42,687 bases of DNA from the NCBI GenBank assembly GCA_009801015.1, contig VHZZ01006256.1, positions 5,553 to 48,239 on the forward strand, in the 5' to 3' direction. Source of the stretch: Silene noctiflora. Taxonomy: Eukaryota > Streptophyta > Magnoliopsida > Caryophyllales > Caryophyllaceae. Positions within the stretch are counted from its first letter, which is position 1, and every line of letters begins with the position of its first letter. The notes under the pieces were generated by a model. That model was not told where the DNA came from. It worked only from the letters and a program-made list of their open reading frames with translations, and ran no database searches. Shown here one piece after another: positions 42,585 through 42,687 of this stretch. The position numbers and the translations under genes are program-made.

Positions 42585-42687
42585 TGTAACATCCCCATAC
42601 TCCAAAGTGCCTTACCAAGGCCACCTTAGGCATAGAGGTGCTACCATCTTGGTTTCCCGAGGCAATGATAATCAAATAGACAATAAA
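42585..42687. mobile_element. LTR-type repeat, TGTAACACCCC family, copy 3, cut by window edge
   Basis: Begins TGTAACATCCCCATAC, then CCAAAGTGCCTTACCAAGG, then GCTACCATCTTGGTTTCCCG, then ATCAAATAGACAATAAA. It aligns along its whole visible length with 38611-38710, at roughly 80% by eye. With copy 1 it could be the two LTRs of one minus-strand element, or simply a related copy. Confidence 0.55.

Overview
This is a plant nuclear genomic window. One large, intron-rich host gene fills the left 30 kb, and the right 13 kb is intergenic DNA built mostly from transposable-element remains. Conserved protein blocks identify the gene as the plant orthologue of nucleoporin NUP205 (Nup192/Nup205 family). 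AT-rich introns, Tourist/Stowaway/Mutator-type non-autonomous elements and Ty3/gypsy LTR elements all fit a dicot. Repeated palindromes of the type ACTCGATCGAGT in LTR-like DNA recall Caryophyllaceae (Silene-like) retroelements, but that is memory-based inference and was not tested. One ambiguous base beside a G homopolymer (position 4200) suggests a clone-type assembly.

Layout. 1-1.7 kb: upstream DNA with a MITE-like palindrome and an AAT microsatellite. 1.94-29.62 kb, plus strand: NUP205, which I resolved into 45 coding exons. All 44 introns are GT-AG, the frame is open throughout, and the predicted protein is 1,879 aa. Introns 18, 25, 35 and 42 carry non-autonomous DNA transposons. These include a roughly 1.0 kb Mutator-like element with a perfect 9-bp target duplication (26843-27878), a roughly 1.0 kb Stowaway/mariner-like element between TA dinucleotides (20516-21509), and a Tourist/hAT-like element with a long internal hairpin (14465-15294). 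29.6-30.1 kb: probable 3' UTR, possibly with its own intron.

30.1-42.7 kb holds no recognisable host gene. It contains a broken Ty3/gypsy pol fossil (about 32.0-34.55 kb) with a probable 3' LTR, a MITE exactly at its 5' truncation point, a minus-strand LTR-like block, a terminal fragment of the same Mutator-like family seen in intron 42, an Athila-like LTR block, and several repeats beginning TGTAACACCCC. The right edge has an array of eight copies of a 14-bp palindrome (CACTCGGTCGAGTG) and a minus-strand open frame with a long poly-glutamate run encoded by a (TTC)40 microsatellite.

I found no tRNA, rRNA, CRISPR or operon-like structure, and nothing that qualifies as a wholly new biological system. 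The best leads are the Mutator-like element with unexplained cargo, the intronic hairpin, and the CpG-rich palindrome array.
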